64,000 nucleotides of DNA from Lotus japonicus (lineage: Eukaryota > Streptophyta > Magnoliopsida > Fabales > Fabaceae): assembly GCF_012489685.1 (NCBI RefSeq), contig NC_080043.1:54272289-54336288 (forward strand), given 5' to 3'. The notes beneath the pieces are model-generated. The model had not been told where the DNA came from, searched no databases, and saw nothing but the letters and a program-made list of their open reading frames with translations. Every line of letters begins with the position of its first letter. Position 1 is the stretch's first letter. Made by a program: the position numbers and the translations under genes. Shown here piece by piece: positions 58,617-64,000 of this stretch.

Positions 58617-58634
58617 ATACTCCCCTCCAAAAAG
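58617..58634 (-). promoter_or_regulatory. Polypurine tract region of E
   Basis: The minus strand reads TTTTTGGAGGGGAGTAT directly before the LTR start at 58616. It marks this LTR as the 3' LTR and confirms minus orientation. Confidence 0.8.
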
Positions 58635-61032
58635 AAAGTTTCGTCCTCGAAACTCAGAGTTCTGAGAAAAGTCCGGAATACAGTTCCTTGATCTGGTCTT
58701 CCAATTCCCCTGTAGCATTGCCCGTGTCATTGTTCCTCATAACCTTTACTTAAGCAAGTTGTTTTCCCTTTAACTGTTTCACTCTTCTATCCCCACTGCT
58801 AACTGTCGGTGTCTCAAAAGACAAACCATCATTCAACTTCATGTCGTCTGGCTCGATCACTTGCGTCGGATCTCTTCTTGAAATGATACCGGTTGGCATT
58901 CCGTGAAGTCGCACAATCTTAGCCACTTACTTCTTTACTTTCGGTCGTCCGAAATTCTTCTTAAACTCAGTGCCTCTCTGTCATCTCAAAATAGATACCC
59001 AGCTTGTCCTCGTGATCTTCATCTACAGTCCAAAACTCCACTTGTCCGTTCGATAATTCCTAGATGAAATCTTGCGTTGGAATCTAATAGTCCATTAAAA
59101 CACCTCCAACTTCGTAACTATCTTTACACACACCAAGTAATCAAACTTCTACTTAGTCACTATTCGAATTAAAACTCGACTTATGTCCTTATTCCTTATC
59201 CTTCACTAATCTTATCCCCCTTCAACATCAATTTATCAACAACTTATAAGATAATCCTCCTCTTAATATCTAACAATCCGTTTTTACCGTCTTCTTCCTC
59301 GAAACTTCCCTCACTCAAACCTATTTACACTCACTGAAATCCCTAACCCTTCGCACAAATCGAGACTTATCCTCTAGAAGATTACATCATAACTATACCT
59401 CAAGGGACTTAACTAGCCATTGACTCTTAAACTCTACGAAACTCGTCAAAATATAACAACCTCAGATATTCGTCTTAATACTAACACCTTCCTTTTTGTG
59501 ACTCAATCACCATCTCGTCAATCAACTTCTTAATTTCTCAATCAAATTCTGACAAACTTCAAGTCCTACACACCTTAGACAGACATTCATAGATTTAAAA
59601 CCTAAACCTTCACCAAGTTTGGTCCTCTAATGACCTTTAATCCTTCAATACTTCTTAAATGAATATCAGTTTCTTAAAAACTATAACTCCTTCACTTACC
59701 CAAACGACCTGACCAGTGTCGTCATGCTTTCACATCCACAACTTATTATGCTAACATCATTCAAATCATATCACATGGCTCATTATGTCCGCAACCTTAT
59801 AATCAACATCAATCGATCATCGACCTTAACACTCCACACAACCCAGAATTCCTTTACTTCAAGATCACTCTTATATTATACCTCAATGGTCTTAACCCGA
59901 AGCTCACCTTCAGGTCTTCAATCTTCTAAGATTCAACTCCTATTGTCACACCTACAACCATAAGATCTCCTATTCGTACGCGATTCTCGACTCTCAAGAT
60001 TCAACCTTAACCCTAAGATTTCAATCCAACTTAGTAAATCTCACTTAGTAATCTTAGCATATTTCTTTGGAATCCATATCAACAACCTCAAGTATTCAAC
60101 TTATGCTAAAACTTTCTTTCTCCAACTTAATCATTAATTTAACACTTTTCAAGCGAAAATTCATCTCTTAAGACTATAATGTCTCCACATATTAATCAAA
60201 CGCTTAGCAAAACTTATTCCTCGAACTCGACTATAACAATCTAGTTCAGAGCTAATTCTTCTCAATCTCGCTACCATCAAGCTATCATCTAAAACCTGAT
60301 TAAATCCAACTTATTTAGTCTCTAACAACTCCCCTCAGCAATCACATAACCTATGACTTCATAACTTCCGAGAAACTACTTAATACTTTTCCAGCACTAA
60401 ATCTCTTGACTTGGTCTACCTCTACTTGGAGTAATCACACGAACTAACCAATCAATGTCTATACGACACTCATCGACTTCCACAGATTCAAATCTTAATC
60501 TTTTATAATCAAATGCTTAACACGAACTTTCCTCCCAAATCCGACTAATCCTCAATCAATTCAAATTCATCTTGCCCGTCCTTCTATCAAAGTCCATAAC
60601 CAGCTGTGATTCCGAATATCACCCCCTCAATATTAGGTTGATCAGGCCTAATACATCGAAGGTGGAAATTTAGAAAAACCCACTGGAACAGTCAATGAGT
60701 TCCTATCCTCCAGTAGTCACAAATATCCTGATACTAAATCCTTTAATGATCCCGCTACGGAACTACACACCCTCAACATGACACGTATACTACCCATACG
60801 GAATCTCCCTAAGATTCGTTCTTCAGCTACTAGCTTCCTCATAATCGCATCGGGGGAAGGCTACTTTCTAGACTTAGTGTGCTATTCCCAACCTCGTGTA
60901 ACTCCTATAGTTAAAACACGAGCAACTTCGAATAAGGTCCTACTAGGGATAATAATCATAAGATCATAGTCTAGGTCGTAAATACAAGTTAGGCGCGTCA
61001 CACTCGCTTCGAAGAGAAAAGAGTAAGTTATT
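58635..61032 (-). pseudogene. pol: Degenerate pol interior of E with integrase-tail remnant
   Basis: Near the LTR (58640-58930) the minus strand encodes IVRLHGMPTGIISRRDP joined directly to TQVIEPDDMKLNDGL, then DRRVKQLKGKQ and ATGELEDQIKELYSGLF. In Tekay elements the first belongs to the integrase core and the rest to its C-terminal tail, so an internal deletion links them. Stops interrupt the frame. The remaining ~2 kb shows no gag-pol motif I can identify and only short chance frames, but part (60541-60765) is clearly shared with F. Confidence 0.65.
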
Positions 61033-61695
61033 CTAGAATAAAAGAACAGTTAAAATATTACCATCGTTCCCACGTTCTTCCTCGTTCCACTCCTCAGCTC
61101 TTGCCCCCTCCTTGGTATGAATCCTTTCCTCTGTAGCAAATTGTTTTCCTTTCCCAACATTCCCTGATGATTCGCCCTTGAGTGCCTTACAATCTCTAAA
61201 GAAATGTCCCGGTTGGTTGCAATTAAAGCATAGTTTTCCCTTGATCTTGCACTTACTAGCATAGTGCCCTACTTCCCTGCACCTGTAACACGTCACTGCT
61301 CTTCCCGAAGTCTTGTTTCCTGTCCCTTCGGTAGCATCATTCCCTTTCATCTTACTATCAGACGTTTCCTCCTGGGGTGTCTTGCAGTTCACAGCTAGAT
61401 GCCCCTCTCGGTTACACTTGAAGCATCTCCATCCAGTCACTGAGCACTTGTTAGCAAAATGCCCAAACTTTCCACAACGAGTACATGTCACACCTTTGTC
61501 ACCAACTGGCTCCCTTCCAGTATCAGCAGTCGTTGGTTTGTAGACTCTTGAGATAAGATCTCTTCCCTTGAAACGCTGATACGGTCCCCACTGATGGTAG
61601 CTCTCCCTTATGTTGTAGCCTAGAGATCCTGACCTTATTGGTCCCCCAGCTCCTGTTCGGTTCATTCCTCTTTGTTGATACATCGCCATCGCCAT
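61033..61695 (-). pseudogene. gag: Gag C-terminal part of E with four CCHC knuckles
   Basis: The minus-strand frame of 220 codons lacks the capsid core and begins in the region equivalent to F Gag residue ~230 (MNRTGAGGPIRSGS vs MNRTGTGGPMRSGS). It has four CCHC knuckles: CTRCGKFGHFANKC, CFKCNREGHLAVNC, CYRCREVGHYASKC and CFNCNQPGHFFRDC. They are arranged as two pairs separated by a ~30-residue Lys/Ser/Thr linker; F has only one pair. The frame stops after a segment equivalent to the pre-protease part of F, followed by GNILTVLLF. The gag start was lost at the junction with LTR D. Confidence 0.8.
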
Positions 61696-61703
61696 CAGTC
61701 GTT

Positions 61704-61852
61704 GATGTATATTGGTAAGTTTAGTGGTTGGGTTATGACTTTATTTCCTTTTCGCTTTATTTAAGAAGGAATCAATCAAAAAAAATTACCTGTTTTTCCG
61801 CAAAAGTTTATTTTTGGTTACTAAAGTGACACCTGGAAGTCGGGGTGTTACA
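61704..61852 (+). repeat. LTR D, 3' fragment
   Basis: It matches the reverse complement of the first ~150 bases of LTR E (54897-55045) and ends GGGGTGTTACA before the duplicated GAGGC at 61853-61857. About 2.8 kb of LTR D between its two fragments is missing, along with the 5' part of E. Confidence 0.8.
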
Positions 61853-62165
61853 GAGGCCGACAGAGAGAATCGAGTAAGAGAGGGAGAAGAAGAGAGGGAG
61901 CAGCCGAGAGAGAGGGAAAGGAAAGGAGAGGAGACTTGAAGAGAAGGCAGCAGCAGCCCTAGAGTTTGATCTAGAGCCGCCGCCACCTCCTTGCACCCTA
62001 ACATCGCCGGCCGCAGCACGCACGAGGAAGGGAAGCCGCGCGAGAGAGAGAGATCGAGGGAACGAGAGGGAAAGATCGAGTAGAGAAGAAAGAAAGGGAC
62101 TGGACAGCAGCTGTTGGGTCTCTTCTACAGCAAAGAATCCTTATTCTCATCAAGGTTTTAGCAAG

Positions 62166-63243
62166 GTAAGGGCTAGTCCTAGGAGGGGTAGGTTACCTAG
62201 GAAGTCTTGTTATGTTTTGCCTTATATTGTGTTGTGATTTAGAAGGTTTTCTATGAGGTTTTGAACATGGTGTGCTTGTTGTAAATTTTTCATATGATGC
62301 TACGTTTTGTGATGCTATTGATGCTATGTTGATGTTGGTTATGATTGTCATGGGAAAATTTACATGCATGCTTGAAACCTTACTATGTGAAATCTCTTGT
62401 TATGACATGAAGTCCGATGTGCGATTGTTGCTGAAATTTTTACATGATATTTGAGTTGTTGGGGCTATACCAAAACTACTATGATCAAAAGGAAAGGAAG
62501 GAAAATTGTTTTGAAAACCCTAGGGCCTTGTGAGGGCTCGGCCGAACCCAAGTTTGGAGGGCTCGGTTGATTTTTCCTTTCGTCTTGATTATATAAGTCA
62601 TGTGGTACCTTGCCGATGAATTTGCCATGATATGTTTTGCATGAGTGAATGATTATGCTTTTCCTTAAGCGAACTATATTTACTTTTTAGTTAATGGTTC
62701 AAAGGGTCGCTCACCTAGCTGTAACTCCCTTTGTTCCCTGTGATTATTGTACCGCGTTTATCGTTGTGTAAAGAGAATAATAAGACTCTAGGATTGAATT
62801 TAGAGCCTTAAATACAAAGAGAATGAGACTTAACTCGCTTGCAAATAAAAATGTGATTAATCGGACATAGGTCTAGTGAAGACTATGGGCCATGAGAACG
62901 ATGGTGCCGTTAGAGACAAACGGTAGCTTGCACGCGAGGGAGATTTGGTGGATCGGTGGATCCTCGTGATTTGGTTGACTGCGGTCACCGTGAGAATTGT
63001 GAATTGTGGATCATTGCGTCTCCATGTGATTGTACATCTGCGGATGTATGTGATTGGCCAAGGAGTTTTGGTGGGTTGTGTGAAGTGAGGATTCGTTAGC
63101 CTAACTGACTAACTGTTAATTAAATCCCTTAAGAGATAATAAATCCATAAGAATTGATTATTGTTTATATTGTTTTACTGTCGGCCTGACCCTTGCATTG
63201 TTTGTTATGTGTCTTATTTGGGGGGGAAGAGGGGGGGGGGTAG
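62166..63243 (+). other. Putative intron in LTR G
   Basis: The donor AGCAAG/GTAAGG at 62165/62166 fits the plant 5' splice consensus very well. Near the other end are CTGACCCTTGC (63187-63197), a branch-point-like sequence, then a T-rich stretch, two G runs (63220-63226, 63231-63240) and TAG directly before the ORF ATG at 63244. Length 1,078 nt. Prediction only; no transcript evidence. Confidence 0.45.
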
Positions 63244-63654
63244 ATGGTGCTGACCACAATGACGGTTCACGCCAGTTCCTGGGTGATGAGGCTGAATGAC
63301 CAAGACAATGACCGCGTCTGGACGGTTGACGCGTTTGGAGTTCGTAGGGTTTACGTCGGCGACGTGGTACTCACAGGACATGACAAGCTGGGCAATATCG
63401 TGGAGGAGCAAGTCATAAGAGGAGGAGTCATAGAGATACCTTTTCCACCGGCACGGTTCCACTGCCCGGTAGACGAAGAGTCAAGAGTTTCTTCGGAGGA
63501 GACAGATCCTTTTGAGGAGACGACTGTGGATTTCCGACCAGTGATTGTAGAGCCAGTTCTTCCAGATCCTGTTGTCGAAGCACCGCCAAAGAAAAGACAA
63601 TGCAGATGGCTTGAAGGTTCTGAGGGCGACACAGTTGTGCCTATGAAGCGCTGA
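63244..63654 (+). CDS. LTR-embedded ORF of LTR G
   Basis: A 136-codon sense frame inside the LTR, with the ATG immediately after a possible acceptor TAG. The N-terminal half contains DQDNDRVWTVDAFG, RVYVGD, and VIEIPFPPARFHCP. The second half is acidic and proline-rich (SSEETDPFEETT, EPVLPDPVVEAPPKKRQCR). Compared with F: DQDD/DQDN, W-V-V-D vs W-T-V-D, Y-S-G vs Y-V-G, then I-S-F vs I-P-F and a SSEE-x-DP tail, in the same order and similar spacing. The similarity is weak but collinear. No recognised domain and no signal peptide or membrane segment. Confidence 0.5.
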   Translation: MVLTTMTVHASSWVMRLNDQDNDRVWTVDAFGVRRVYVGDVVLTGHDKLGNIVEEQVIRGGVIEIPFPPARFHCPVDEESRVSSEETDPFEETTVDFRPVIVEPVLPDPVVEAPPKKRQCRWLEGSEGDTVVPMKR

Positions 63655-64000
63655 GCTTGTACTTTGGGGATCCTGAGAGTGGTTACGTCGATTTTGATTT
63701 ATTTGCTTGTTGGATATTTTAAAAATGGTTTAGCGGTTTCTATTTCACAGATATTTGGATGATTAATTTTCATATGTGGTTTTTTTTTTCACACATGGGT
63801 GTGACCACAACGTTTATTTCCAGTACTTTATGGTTACAATGTTTGTTTACGAGTTTTATTTCCGCATGTTTCTTTTGGTTATTTGTTTATGATGTTAATT
63901 AAAGAACTTTAGAAAATCAACGACGATTGGTCACTAAGTAAAGAGTAATAAATGAATCGACGAAAATCTTTACGAAAACTACGTCATTTGGTTACTGTGT

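Larger units (their letters stand above)
54897..61703 (-). mobile_element. Truncated Tekay-like element E, nested in LTR D
   Basis: On the minus strand it reads: gag C-terminal part (61695-61033), degenerate pol-derived interior (61032-58617), polypurine tract, and a full 3' LTR (58616-54897). The gag N-terminus, PBS and 5' LTR are missing. The right edge joins LTR D at ~61703, which indicates a deletion spanning both. It shares gag structure and interior with F. Confidence 0.8.
53503..64000 (+). mobile_element. Gypsy LTR G, split by D/E and running off the window
   Basis: It starts TGTAAGGCCC at 53503, is interrupted at 54083 by D/E and resumes at 61853 (duplicated GAGGC). The end is not reached by 64000; the last bases (GGTTACTGTGT) resemble the approach to the ends of LTRs F and E (GGTTACTAAAGTGAC). 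At least 2,729 bp of LTR are present. It holds a GA-rich leader (54045-54083 and 61858-62100), a possible splice donor and an ORF. PBS and interior are outside the window. Confidence 0.7.

Noticed and set aside
59724..60969. Plus-strand ORFs in the E interior (79 and 63 codons)
   Set aside because: They are antisense to the element in degenerate sequence and show no recognisable motif.
61033..61695. Cellular CCHC zinc-finger protein (CNBP-like) because of four knuckles
   Set aside because: Flanking residues match F Gag (MNRTG-x-GGP-x-RSGS) and the locus lies within an LTR element, so it is retroelement Gag.
62272..62454. 60-codon ORF in LTR G
   Set aside because: It lies in the putative intron, is AT-rich, and has no counterpart in the other LTRs.

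Overview
The window is repetitive nuclear DNA from a flowering plant. No cellular gene, tRNA or rRNA was recognised. It consists of nested LTR retrotransposons (Ty1/copia and Ty3/gypsy) and a large tandem satellite array. The SIRE-like copia, Tat-like gypsy and Tekay-like chromovirus families suggest a eudicot, perhaps a legume; that is inference from family content only.

Layout. 1-5017: two minus-strand SIRE-like copia elements, A inserted into the gag of B. 5018-~11330: an older minus-strand copia element, C, interrupted by B and by a degenerate plus-strand Tat-like gypsy element T (~6257-10482). ~11390-~16435: remnants of a plus-strand non-coding element L2, split by a complete minus-strand non-coding element L1 (11818-15974, TSD GTTTA). 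~16436-18793: gag, PBS and LTR of a minus-strand gypsy element H, cut off where the satellite begins. 18794-35766 and 46410-~52170: about 67 head-to-tail satellite monomers of ~335 bp, each with telomere-like TTTAGGG motifs, including a tandemly duplicated 4,033-bp block. 35767-46409: a young complete Tekay-like element F (10,643 bp, two 4,057-bp LTRs, TSD GTAGG) with an intact gag but no pol, inserted in the satellite. 52177-53501: a second H-family LTR. 53503-64000: LTR G, split by D/E (54084-61852, TSD GAGGC), in which an LTR fragment D holds an inverted truncated relative E.

No element here has an intact pol, so any mobility would need help from copies elsewhere. Two observations stand out. 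(1) Four gypsy LTR families (F, E, G, H) carry a sense-strand ORF inside the LTR. Each is preceded by a TATA-like box, a plausible 5' splice donor, a branch-point-like TGAC with CCCTTGC or a close variant, and a CAG or TAG acceptor at or just before the ATG. The predicted proteins share weak motifs and an acidic or proline-rich tail. (2) The E LTR holds eight consecutive stem-loops with a nearly invariant 12-nt loop but differing stems that stay complementary.
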